From the IMG/VR virus record IMGVR_UViG_3300049737_000067, positions 1 to 20,041 of that record: a DNA stretch of 20,041 nt; one strand, given 5' to 3'. A program made the position numbers and the translations under genes. Source of the stretch: a virus. The notes under the pieces were generated by a model. It was given only the letters and a program-made list of their open reading frames with translations, was not told the DNA's origin and ran no database searches. Every line of letters starts with the position of its first letter. Positions within the stretch are counted from its first letter, which is position 1. Of this stretch, positions 1 through 8,641 are shown piece after piece.

Positions 1-434
1 CCTGTTGTTGTTAAATTTTCATCACTAAAAGAAATTGCACCACTTGAATCTACAATTGAACCATTTGAAATTGATATATTACCTGCATGTACTGTAGGTG
101 CTGAAAGTGAAGTTATTACTGATACTACACTTGGTAAACCAATAGTTAAGGTATCTGTAGCAGTAACAACTGCTTCAATTTCATTTGAAGTACCTCTTAC
201 TCTTAATATATCACCACCACCAATTACTTGTTGTGTTGATGTACCATCTTCAATTGTCCAACCAGCAGTAGATGTAGCAATACTAATTGTTTCATTCATA
301 GCTGCAACTAAATTTGTTGCACTAATAGAACCACTTAGTAATGCAATATCACCAAACTCATTAGCCGCCAAATCGTTAAATGTGGTTCTAAATGTTTCTA
401 GTGTATCCGTAACTGCTATATTTTTAACTGCCAT
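1..434 (-). CDS. Fibre-like virion structural protein, N-terminal part (cut by window edge)
   Basis: The reading frame opens at the ATG at 434-432 and stays open to base 1, so only the first 144 residues are visible and the C-terminus lies outside the window. It starts MAVKNIAVTDTLETFRTTFN and continues with alternating Ser/Thr/Val-rich segments of the kind seen in beta-rich fibre proteins. From memory, the opening motif (DTLETFRTTFNDLA) is common at the start of structural or fibre-like proteins of marine T4-like phages. The start codon overlaps the TAA stop of the upstream 74-residue gene by one base (TAATG), which indicates translational coupling in the late operon. Its exact role (fibre, whisker or baseplate decoration) cannot be told from this fragment. 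Confidence 0.75.
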   Translation of the reverse strand, partial: MAVKNIAVTDTLETFRTTFNDLAANEFGDIALLSGSISATNLVAAMNETISIATSTAGWTIEDGTSTQQVIGGGDILRVRGTSNEIEAVVTATDTLTIGLPSVVSVITSLSAPTVHAGNISISNGSIVDSSGAISFSDENLTTT

Positions 435-658
435 TAGCTTTTAACTATCTCTTTTAATAAGTCTTTAATTTCTCTTAATTCGTTCTTTAGATTATTTATG
501 TCTTTTACCGCACTTCTAATTTTGTCGCCATCTTGTTCTCTTGACCTAATTCTTTTCATATAAATTTGATATTCTGTTACATTTGTATTCACAATAGCTC
601 CAGAATTATTATCTCTGACTAAATGTTCGTGACCTTCTACTTTTAATCTTGTACTCAT
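434..658 (-). CDS. Small conserved marine-myovirus protein with C-terminal coiled coil (74 aa)
   Basis: The first half (residues about 1-35, with the motif KVEGHEHLVRD and then GAIVNTN) is a compact polar segment. The second half (about 43-73) is a charged heptad-like helix (IRSAVKDINNLKNELREIKDLLKEI) that predicts a coiled coil. From memory, very similar small proteins with the LVRD...GAIVNTN motif occur in the structural gene blocks of T4-like cyanophages, where they are annotated as hypothetical. The start lies only one base after the TAA of the 2097-residue gene, and its stop overlaps the next start, so it is translated from the same late mRNA. A role as a small structural or assembly protein is inferred from context only. 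No enzymatic motif is seen. Confidence 0.8.
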   Translation of the reverse strand: MSTRLKVEGHEHLVRDNNSGAIVNTNVTEYQIYMKRIRSREQDGDKIRSAVKDINNLKNELREIKDLLKEIVKS

Positions 659-659
659 A

Positions 660-3600
660 TTAAACCGCTAACGCTATTGCCCTTAAATCTTTTAGTCTTG
701 CTGGGTAAGCAGAATTTGTTCCGTTAAATACAACTTTTATTTGGAAAGATGTAAATTCTGGCAAATCACTTACACTAAATTTGTAATCTCTAAAATCAAT
801 ATCTAAAACTTCATCACCTTGTGATGGTGTAACATTTGTATCAGATGAACCGTCTATATTAAATGGTGTAAACTCTATGTCTTGAATTCTTCGTGTTTCC
901 TCGCCACCAGATAGACGGAAAAACATCTTGATAGAAGAAGACGACCTCACACTAGCAGCCACTCTAACATCAATTGCTGTTGATGGATTTTCTAGTGATA
1001 CAGGTTTAGTTAAGTAAGAGCCTTCGGATGAACCACCCTCTGTAGCAGTATCATCTTCATAGTCAACTGTGTTACTTAATTTAGAAACAATTGTTGAACC
1101 AGCTGCAGGAGCAGTAGTTAATCTTAAAGTTGAACCTGAAACTGTAAAGTCATCAACTGGTGATAATTTTTTACCTGATTTTTTAACAGACACCAAATGT
1201 ACACTTGATGGTGAAGCAGCCATTGTAAAGTCCACAGTAGAACCATCACCTGTAAATGTATCAGTATTTGATACAATAGGTTGATTTAATCTATTTGATA
1301 TTGCAAAAGCATTTACTCGTTTTAAATCAATAATAGGAGATACATTAGCATTTGTAGAACTAATTGTCAAGTTTACAAACATAGATTTAGAACCTGCCAT
1401 TAAATTAGTTTCATTAATTGCACTTGCAACCATTCTTGGATTTGTAAAGTACAAGTTATCACCTAATACAACATTTTTAGCCGCTGTTGTACCTTGTAAA
1501 CTAAATGGTGATTCTACACCGTGAACTGATTTACCTGATGTTGTTCTTAAAGTTGCACTAATATTTGTAAGTGGATGTAAAACACTACCAATTTGTAATT
1601 GTAATAAATCAAAGCCTCTGTTTTGAGTAGCAGTTATAATTGAACCACCGACATCACCAGTTGCGTTTGCTGTACCACCTGTATTCAAATCATAACTATC
1701 TAAAGTAATATTAGATATGGATGTAAATGTTTTATTAATTGCGTTGACAGATGTATTAATACCGTTAGTTGTTCCTGATGGAAACCCGGTAATCGTAACG
1801 CTATTATTTGCACTATGCATACCATGATTTTTATGGAATACTCTAATAACGCCTGAACCATTAAATGTTCTAATAGGGTTACTGTCTAATGTTTTTACTG
1901 GTAAATTATCATTCACTAATGTTACAGTACCAGTTGATGATGTATCAAACTTAGCTTTCTTAATAGTAAGTTTCATGTCTTCCATTTGTTCGGAAGTCCA
2001 TGTTCTATTATTAGCAGATTTAAATAATACACCTATACTTGGTTGTGTAGATACTGTTCTATTTGAACCTATTACTTTTTCACCTAATCTTGCAACATAG
2101 GCCGTATAATCTGTTGAGTCAGAATATAATACAATACAATATTCTAATCCTTCTTGAACATAAACAGGAGAGTCAAAAGTAAATGTTGTTGCTACTGTTG
2201 CGTCTGCACTAGTATTTACTTGATTTGGATTAATCCATTTTAGTCCAAAAGGTAATATTTTAGGACCAGGATAACCATTAACCATATTTCTAATTTCTGC
2301 TTTGACAGGAATATTTTCTGATTTGGTAGCAAAGTAGGCGTCTATAGATGTGATAAAAATTCCATCTTCTTCATCTACTAAAAACGATTGAGCTAACGGG
2401 TCATTACCACCACCGCCGCCGCCGCCGCCGTTATCATTACCACCTCTATCTGGTGGTTGTCTTACTGCAATAACTCTACTAGCTGACCTTGTTTGTGTTC
2501 TATTACCTGTTGTAGCTGTTCTAACTGTTCGTGCTTCTCTACTTGAAACAATAGCTTCTTGTGTAGTTTCTAATAAACCTTTTGCGTCATAATCGCCCTC
2601 AGCAGATGTAGCTACATTTGTTCTATCTTGGCTGTTTGTAGATGAACTTGTTAATCTGAATACTCTCTTACCTGTACGCCATCTAGGATTTGATGTAACA
2701 TTTGGGTCAGGTATTGCAAAAGTACCTTTTACATAACCGTTTGTATCAGTAATTACATTACCACCTAATGAACCACCGTCTGGCGTAATATAAGTTGATA
2801 TATCAATATTATCAAAGAAAGGATAAACTCTAGTGTTTGGTCTTAAACCATACCCTTGAAAGGTAATTGTTCTACTTCTAATAAATGGTACAAAGGCGAC
2901 AGATATAACTCTGTTACCTAAACTTTGTCTTAATGCTTGAGGCACAATTGTTGTTCGTACACCAGCTCTGACTTGTGTTACATCTCTGTTTGTAGTTTCA
3001 ATTAATTGATTACCTTGCCATCTTTGTGTTGTTCTAGGATTACCAGACCATTGGTCTTGCCACTCATTCCATTCTGTACCAACTGGTATCTCTGATATAC
3101 TTGTATTATCTAAACCTCTAGCAATTGCCAAGTTATCAAATGTGCCATTTACATTTACAACAATTTCTGGAGCTCTTCTTGTTTCTTTCCATTCATCAAC
3201 TGGTGGGTCTAATTCAATATCTCCAATCCAATCAAATATTAAGAAAGGATTTAAATTTTCTGTTTTAGTTGCAAAAGGTTGCTCTAAATAATTTATTTCT
3301 GTATAAGGTAGAGAAATCAAGTCACCAGTTTTTGCATAGTTAGCGTCTGTTCTATCGCCAACTAATATTGAAGTGCCGTCATCATCTGCTTCAACTAAAG
3401 AAACCGAATCTTCATTAAATAATGTTCTTGCCTCACCTCTTGCTCTGTCAATTGCAAGTTTGTAATCATTATTACCTACATCACCGACATTGTGACCTGT
3501 AAAATTATCTACTACAAAACCATTTTTAAATCTATCAAAACCGTTTGCGTCTTGTATTTGCAATGATTGTGCGTCTGCTTCTAATAGAGATAATTGAGTA

Positions 3601-6600
3601 TAGTATTCAATGTTTTTAATTCTAGTTTCAAGATTACCAATATCTCGCATTGTATATCTTCTATTATCTTCTGCGTCAACTTTTACATCTTCTGTTTTTA
3701 ATGTATAAGCAGGAATATTTAATGTTGCCATCAACATGTGACCATCAAGGTTTTTAGGTTCTAATGGATTTAAATCTGAAGCGCCTGCTACAACTCTTAA
3801 ATTTCCTTCTCTTGTTAAGAAAATTTTATCAACTCTATTTAAATAAAATTCTAAGTCAGATGTAATATCTGAACCAAATTCTGGAATATTTACTGTTGAA
3901 GCACCTGTTCCGTCAAATGACCTATCGTTAGAACCACTATCAATTGTACTTGCGTCATCAACTCTTGGTCTAAAGTCTAATACATCTCTTAATTCAAACT
4001 TTTTACCTGAAGTATCAGATGTGTAACTTGGAATGTCTTCATAATCAATAACACCTGAATATGAATCAACATCAAAGTAATCTTCACCTGCGCCATGTGT
4101 AAAGAAATCAAAATCTACAAGTAATTGACCTGTTGGTACAATTGCACCTGGTTTTAATTTAATTCTACCTATGTCATAAAAATTATCTCTTTGACCATTA
4201 TCTAATTCAAATCTACTTGTAATGTCTGTATTTGAACTTGTTGCAGCTGCACCAAAACCACTTGACATGTAAACATTATTAAGTTTGAAAATATCTGCTT
4301 TTCCTAAACCAACAACTTTACTTTCAATTATTGTTTGTGATGAGATATTAACTGTTGAATTAGAGTTTAATGTTTTTGTTTTTGAACCTGCAATTGTTCT
4401 ACTTATTGTTGCTAAAATTTTTACTGTGTGACCAGCAAAATTAGCTCCGAAATCTAAGTTAAGAGTTTTACCTACTGGAGAACCTTGAAGAGTAAATATT
4501 GAATCTCCTTCATGGTTACTACCCGATAAGTTTAAAGTATCTCCGACTGCACCTGTTCCACCTGAACCTGTTGACATAATAGATACTGAGAAATCACTTA
4601 GAGATAATGAAGCAAATGTTTCGTCTGTACCAGCAGAAATTGTAATATCACCATTTGATGATAAGTCACCTTTGAATTGTCTTCTCACATTAAAGTTTGT
4701 ATCTGTAGCGCCACTATTTGTAGTAGTCTTTAATGTTTTAACAGTATTGTAAGGTAAATTAAATAGTAAAATATTATTTTCTGGATTATTTAATTTTGCT
4801 CTTTGTCTTGTAATAACAGCGGCAGTTGATACATCCGAACCGCCAACATTAGCAGTTAATGTAGCTTGTGATTGTGAAACAACATTTTTAATAATTGCTG
4901 TTACTGTTGAGCCTGCGTTGTTTGTAAATGATATTGTATCACCTACTTTTAAATCTGTATTAAAGTTTGTACCTTTACCTAATAAATTATTTGAACTATT
5001 TGCAATTGAAATATTACCTGTAATAGTTTCGTTTGTTCCGTAAGTAGAAGAAGTATCTGTATCAGCAGTATAAGTTGGCGAACCTGCCATACCAATTTGT
5101 TTAACTGCTGTAATATCTCTTGTTGCAACACCTTTTAAACCTAATCTATCAGGTTGAATTGTTGCACTACCATTTGAAGTTTGACCTGTAACTGTTTCAT
5201 TAATTGCAAAAGAACCTTTTACATTTGATAAGACTATGACACCATGTTTTAATGTAGGTCCTGAAGTAAATGCCGAAACATTTTGAGATGTTGTTCCGTC
5301 TGCGCCAAATAATTCAAAAGTATTTGTAGTTGTGTTTCTAACTGTAAATGTTCCTGGTGTATAAGCACTACCACCTATTGCAAAGTTACCGCCTGTAATA
5401 TTAATTTGTTGACCGTCTTTAAATCCGTGTGCATTTAATGTAACAACTCCTGGATTTGCAACTGAAATTGAAGTTGCAGCTGTTGACTTAGTTGTTGAAA
5501 TACTTTGAACAACACCAGTTGCGCCTGAACTAGCACCTGATACAATTTCACCTGTTGTAAATGAAGTTGACTCTAATACATTTAGATGAGTAAACATTTC
5601 AATATCAAATAAGTAGTGTCGCCAAACGCCAGTTTGTGCAAAAATATCACTTGTTTCTGAACCTGTTACATACTCAAAGCCTCTTGATTTAGCACGACCA
5701 ATTTGTGGTACAGTTGTACCTACTGTTGTTTGTTGTGTGCCTCTAACTGCTGTTGCTGTATCAAAAAGATTTACTGTCTTAAATGCCTCTACAGCACCTG
5801 AAACAAACCCTACATCAGGAGTATTATAAACATTATCAACATTAAAATAGTTATCTAAAGTAAATCTTGTTTTATTATTATTAGCAGTATCAAAATCTCT
5901 TGCTTTATCTACATCAACAAAAGTTGTTCCTAATCTTTCTGATTCATAACCGTTTACATATGATTTAAATGGTGAAACACCAATTGATAATTTAGTTGCT
6001 AAACCACCATCTGAAACTGAATTAATACCTCTATTATTACCTGAAGCTAAATGTTCTCGTACATCAAAATCTGGATTAACTAAAACATAATCACCTGATT
6101 CGTCAAATGTTCTTCTTGCTAATGTATCTTCTAGTACAGCATATTCTGTACTTCTAACCATAGATTTAACATTACCTGTATCTATTCTAGCAATCTCAAA
6201 GAAATTGTTATCGTCTGTAGCAGTCAATGATTTTTTTGAAAGTGTTAAAGTAATTTTAAATCTGTGAGCGCCAGGAGCATTTACATTTGAAGTGCCTTGA
6301 GCATTATCAACTAAATCGGGGTCATCATTAGGTGTCACAAAACTTTCTGTAACTGTTAAACCTATTCTATAATCTGGACTGTTTGTGTATTTGTCTAATA
6401 CTAAAGTTGTACTATCTACATTTACATGAAAACCATTAATGTAATAAACACCTGATTCAATAGCTGCAGCTGAACCTGTATGAGTTGTTGCAACTACAAT
6501 TGTTGGACTGCCTGTTGCATTTGATGTTACTGTTTCGCCGTTAGCAAAAACTAAATCTGTATTGTTTGTTCCTGATTTATCGTATTTAACAAATAAAGTG

Positions 6601-6953
6601 TCGGGGTCAGTACCGTCTGTGACAGAAATACCTACAACCTTTGCTACAACACCTGAAGTATTACCTGTTAGAGTTGTGTTATTATAAGTTTCTAAACTAG
6701 CGGCTGTCTTTGAAGTTAATTTAATTGATGTGTATTCAGTATCAATTGAAACCTGTCCAGGAATAACCATTGCACCTTGTTTAAAAAGATGGTCTGATAC
6801 TTTTTCTACCTGATTTTGTAGAATTGATTGTGATTGCGTTAACTCTCTTGCCTGAACTGCAAATGACGGTCTAAAAAGTATTCTGTGAAACTTCTTTGAC
6901 TCGTTAAAGTCATCATAGTAAGGTGAGAGGTTAAAGTCAGTTGGACTTGGCAT
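660..6953 (-). CDS. Giant virion structural protein, gp10-position, DUF4815-like (2097 aa)
   Basis: The N-terminus (residues about 8-70: SPYYDDF, FRPSFAVQARELTQ, then DHLFKQGAMVIPG) resembles the opening of the large cyanophage virion proteins assigned to DUF4815; this is recalled, not searched. A second conserved-looking block around 290-350 contains SPFKSYVNGYESER. The centre holds repeated small beta modules of the form GE-x-V-T/S-G-x-T/S-S-G-A. Residues about 1500-1560 hold a Gly-8 run followed by DPLAQSFLVD and IFITSIDAYFA, a marker I associate with this family. Near residues 1900-1955 lies a module with SGSTLRLTTAPAAG that recurs at the C-terminus of the 601-residue fibre. The start is firm: AGGAG lies 7 nt before the ATG and overlaps the end of gp8. 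Directly after gp8, it occupies the place of T4 baseplate pin genes 9-10. A role in the outer baseplate or fibre attachment is inferred. Confidence 0.85.
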   Translation of the reverse strand: MPSPTDFNLSPYYDDFNESKKFHRILFRPSFAVQARELTQSQSILQNQVEKVSDHLFKQGAMVIPGQVSIDTEYTSIKLTSKTAASLETYNNTTLTGNTSGVVAKVVGISVTDGTDPDTLFVKYDKSGTNNTDLVFANGETVTSNATGSPTIVVATTHTGSAAAIESGVYYINGFHVNVDSTTLVLDKYTNSPDYRIGLTVTESFVTPNDDPDLVDNAQGTSNVNAPGAHRFKITLTLSKKSLTATDDNNFFEIARIDTGNVKSMVRSTEYAVLEDTLARRTFDESGDYVLVNPDFDVREHLASGNNRGINSVSDGGLATKLSIGVSPFKSYVNGYESERLGTTFVDVDKARDFDTANNNKTRFTLDNYFNVDNVYNTPDVGFVSGAVEAFKTVNLFDTATAVRGTQQTTVGTTVPQIGRAKSRGFEYVTGSETSDIFAQTGVWRHYLFDIEMFTHLNVLESTSFTTGEIVSGASSGATGVVQSISTTKSTAATSISVANPGVVTLNAHGFKDGQQINITGGNFAIGGSAYTPGTFTVRNTTTNTFELFGADGTTSQNVSAFTSGPTLKHGVIVLSNVKGSFAINETVTGQTSNGSATIQPDRLGLKGVATRDITAVKQIGMAGSPTYTADTDTSSTYGTNETITGNISIANSSNNLLGKGTNFNTDLKVGDTISFTNNAGSTVTAIIKNVVSQSQATLTANVGGSDVSTAAVITRQRAKLNNPENNILLFNLPYNTVKTLKTTTNSGATDTNFNVRRQFKGDLSSNGDITISAGTDETFASLSLSDFSVSIMSTGSGGTGAVGDTLNLSGSNHEGDSIFTLQGSPVGKTLNLDFGANFAGHTVKILATISRTIAGSKTKTLNSNSTVNISSQTIIESKVVGLGKADIFKLNNVYMSSGFGAAATSSNTDITSRFELDNGQRDNFYDIGRIKLKPGAIVPTGQLLVDFDFFTHGAGEDYFDVDSYSGVIDYEDIPSYTSDTSGKKFELRDVLDFRPRVDDASTIDSGSNDRSFDGTGASTVNIPEFGSDITSDLEFYLNRVDKIFLTREGNLRVVAGASDLNPLEPKNLDGHMLMATLNIPAYTLKTEDVKVDAEDNRRYTMRDIGNLETRIKNIEYYTQLSLLEADAQSLQIQDANGFDRFKNGFVVDNFTGHNVGDVGNNDYKLAIDRARGEARTLFNEDSVSLVEADDDGTSILVGDRTDANYAKTGDLISLPYTEINYLEQPFATKTENLNPFLIFDWIGDIELDPPVDEWKETRRAPEIVVNVNGTFDNLAIARGLDNTSISEIPVGTEWNEWQDQWSGNPRTTQRWQGNQLIETTNRDVTQVRAGVRTTIVPQALRQSLGNRVISVAFVPFIRSRTITFQGYGLRPNTRVYPFFDNIDISTYITPDGGSLGGNVITDTNGYVKGTFAIPDPNVTSNPRWRTGKRVFRLTSSSTNSQDRTNVATSAEGDYDAKGLLETTQEAIVSSREARTVRTATTGNRTQTRSASRVIAVRQPPDRGGNDNGGGGGGGGNDPLAQSFLVDEEDGIFITSIDAYFATKSENIPVKAEIRNMVNGYPGPKILPFGLKWINPNQVNTSADATVATTFTFDSPVYVQEGLEYCIVLYSDSTDYTAYVARLGEKVIGSNRTVSTQPSIGVLFKSANNRTWTSEQMEDMKLTIKKAKFDTSSTGTVTLVNDNLPVKTLDSNPIRTFNGSGVIRVFHKNHGMHSANNSVTITGFPSGTTNGINTSVNAINKTFTSISNITLDSYDLNTGGTANATGDVGGSIITATQNRGFDLLQLQIGSVLHPLTNISATLRTTSGKSVHGVESPFSLQGTTAAKNVVLGDNLYFTNPRMVASAINETNLMAGSKSMFVNLTISSTNANVSPIIDLKRVNAFAISNRLNQPIVSNTDTFTGDGSTVDFTMAASPSSVHLVSVKKSGKKLSPVDDFTVSGSTLRLTTAPAAGSTIVSKLSNTVDYEDDTATEGGSSEGSYLTKPVSLENPSTAIDVRVAASVRSSSSIKMFFRLSGGEETRRIQDIEFTPFNIDGSSDTNVTPSQGDEVLDIDFRDYKFSVSDLPEFTSFQIKVVFNGTNSAYPARLKDLRAIALAV
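2406..2429 (-). repeat. Eight-codon glycine tract (GGC x5, GGT x3)
   Basis: Eight consecutive glycine codons encode residues 1509-1516 of the 2097-residue protein, flanked on both sides by Gly/Asn/Asp-rich sequence (GGNDN before, NDP after). The five identical GGC codons form a trinucleotide microsatellite that stands out as GC-rich in an AT-rich genome. In the protein it would be a flexible hinge just before the DPLAQ domain. Slippage could change the linker length without breaking the frame. Confidence 0.85.
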
Positions 6954-6962
6954 TTAACTCTC

Positions 6963-8423
6963 CTAAAATTCTATAACCAGTTTAATATTCTCTGTTTGGT
7001 CAGCAGCTCTTGTTATAGGCGCTCTGTTTTCAATATAGAGAATGTCACCAGAGTCAGCGTCAAGTTCCGAAGCAGAATAACCACTTGTAAAAGACTGACT
7101 GTTAATAGTGCTCGTTGATGTAGTCGGCGTACCATTAGCACTTGATGATTGGCCTGTAATAACATTTTGGCCACTAAATGCTGTTTGATTTCCGTTAGAG
7201 TCAATACCCTCGTCTGTATGTCTTGTTTGAATATAATATAAAATTTTGTTTGTTGAATCATATTCTACAACTTTACCTACTGCGCCAGTTGTTGCTTGAT
7301 TGATTTCTTCATCTGCTGTAAATGTTCCTGTAACACCTGAAAGATTAACTGCTTTTGTACCTCTTAAAGTATTTGCTGAGGCAGCAGAACCGCCAGATTT
7401 AGGGTCACGAATTAAACTAATTTTTCTAAAGTCGTTTGCAACTGAGAAGTCACTTGTATTTGAACTTTCTGTTCCTTCAAGTGATGTGTTCATCATTACA
7501 TAAAAACCACCTAATTCTTCTACTGCATTTTTACCATGACCACCTTTTGGTTCAATAATAACATCAATCTCTGCACCTGTTAAATTTGTCGCACCAGCGG
7601 CAACTATTTGTGCATTTGAAATTGTTCCAAAAGTATAACCTGTTCCTTCAGTTGTTACTGTTACAGCTGTTATTGCACCTGAAGTTACGGTAACTGAAAC
7701 TTTACCAGCTGAACCATCACCTCTAATATCAATATTAGTATGAGTGCCGTCTGCACCACCTGAACCAGCAGTTTTAATTTTTGCAATATGAATTGCACCA
7801 TCAATAGCTGCGGCCGCAACGGTTGAGTTTGTTGTAACTGCCATAAAATCTGTTGATAAGAAATTTGATTGTTGAGAAGCAGATAGAGTGTACATATATT
7901 TCCACTTATATCCATCAGCAGTAGAAATAATATCAACATCTACTCCTGTTGGTTCTACCGTAGAAGCAGTATTACCATCATTATCTAAACACTTATAAAC
8001 ATTTCTATCAGTTGTTAGTACATAGAAACTTGCGTCATGTAAAGTTGAAGCACCACTATTTGCTGTTTGAGCTGTTGTGCCACCTGTAATTCTTTCTCCA
8101 TAATCATGTCTGTAAATATCGTAAGTTGTGCCTGTAGCCCAATTTCTTCTTGGTATTGCGAATGTTACATCTGTAGTAGCAATTTTCTTCGCCGCCAACA
8201 TATCGTCAAAAGGAAAGTGTTGCGAATTAACATTATCTGCTGGAGTTACTGGAGCTGAATCAGTACCCTCATTATTTGTTCTAGCGTCACCTCTTGTAGA
8301 AGTAGCAAATGCTTGTGGTCTACCAATACCTAAGTAAAAAGTATTACCTGAGGACTCAGAAAATGCTTCTGAAAACTGTTCACTATTGTGAATTCTAAAT
8401 CTGTCTGTTATAATTGCTGGCAT
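6963..8423 (-). CDS. 8: Baseplate wedge subunit gp8
   Basis: This is the homologue of T4 gp8, a structural subunit of the baseplate wedge that binds gp7 and gp10 in T4. Diagnostic segments are the opening ITDRFRIHNSEQFSEAF (5-21), a VYKCLDN strand (142-148) and GYKWKYMYTL (171-180), which is the strongest family signature. At 486 residues it is longer than T4 gp8 (334). The extra length lies in the C-terminal half, which holds inserted beta modules such as GTGYTFG (about 260) and a TADEEINQATTGAVGKVVEYD-like repeat shared with neighbouring proteins. A perfect late promoter lies 25-32 nt upstream, and AAGGAAG lies 12 nt before the ATG, a longer spacing than usual. The 2097-residue gene follows after 9 nt. 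Assignment to gp8 is confident; functions of the insertions are unknown. Confidence 0.88.
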   Translation of the reverse strand: MPAIITDRFRIHNSEQFSEAFSESSGNTFYLGIGRPQAFATSTRGDARTNNEGTDSAPVTPADNVNSQHFPFDDMLAAKKIATTDVTFAIPRRNWATGTTYDIYRHDYGERITGGTTAQTANSGASTLHDASFYVLTTDRNVYKCLDNDGNTASTVEPTGVDVDIISTADGYKWKYMYTLSASQQSNFLSTDFMAVTTNSTVAAAAIDGAIHIAKIKTAGSGGADGTHTNIDIRGDGSAGKVSVTVTSGAITAVTVTTEGTGYTFGTISNAQIVAAGATNLTGAEIDVIIEPKGGHGKNAVEELGGFYVMMNTSLEGTESSNTSDFSVANDFRKISLIRDPKSGGSAASANTLRGTKAVNLSGVTGTFTADEEINQATTGAVGKVVEYDSTNKILYYIQTRHTDEGIDSNGNQTAFSGQNVITGQSSSANGTPTTSTSTINSQSFTSGYSASELDADSGDILYIENRAPITRAADQTENIKLVIEF

Positions 8424-8447
8424 ATTATTTTATTTCTTCCTTAACTA

Positions 8448-8455
8448 TATTTATA
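8448..8455 (-). promoter_or_regulatory. T4-type late promoter (TATAAATA) for gp8
   Basis: On the minus strand this reads TATAAATA, the exact T4 late -10 box recognised by the gp55-type sigma factor. It lies between the 57-residue gene and gp8. Initiation would fall near 8441, giving a leader of about 18 nt that retains the AAGGAAG ribosome-binding sequence. Confidence 0.75.
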
Positions 8456-8465
8456 CAAGTTTTCA

Positions 8466-8639
8466 CTACGCTCCTGGGTCTGTTATATTATTTCCGTCAA
8501 TTTCAGCCCAAGCTTGAATTTCAATGTAATGTATATTTCGTTGGTCTAACGGAACATCCCAAACCGTACCATCAGAAAGTGTCATTTTATAACCTATAAA
8601 TTCTCCTACTGAATATACTTTTTCTACTGCATTAATCAT
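8466..8639 (-). CDS. Small conserved-type virion-operon protein (57 aa)
   Basis: This short frame fills the gap between the 374-residue fibre gene and gp8. It starts MINAVEKVYSVGEFIGYKMT and contains LSDGTVWDVP (21-30) and IEIQAWAEIDGN (40-50). It has a good ribosome-binding site: GGAG in GGAGATATAAAAATG, overlapping the end of the upstream gene, with the start 3 nt after that gene's stop. From memory, small proteins with a DGTVWxVP strand and a QAWxxxG(N) ending occur in marine phage fibre/structural clusters next to fibre genes. Its function is unknown; a small fibre accessory or chaperone is possible but not shown. The reading frame, ribosome-binding site and exact fit to the intergenic gap support a real gene. 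Confidence 0.75.
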   Translation of the reverse strand: MINAVEKVYSVGEFIGYKMTLSDGTVWDVPLDQRNIHYIEIQAWAEIDGNNITDPGA

Positions 8640-8641
8640 TT

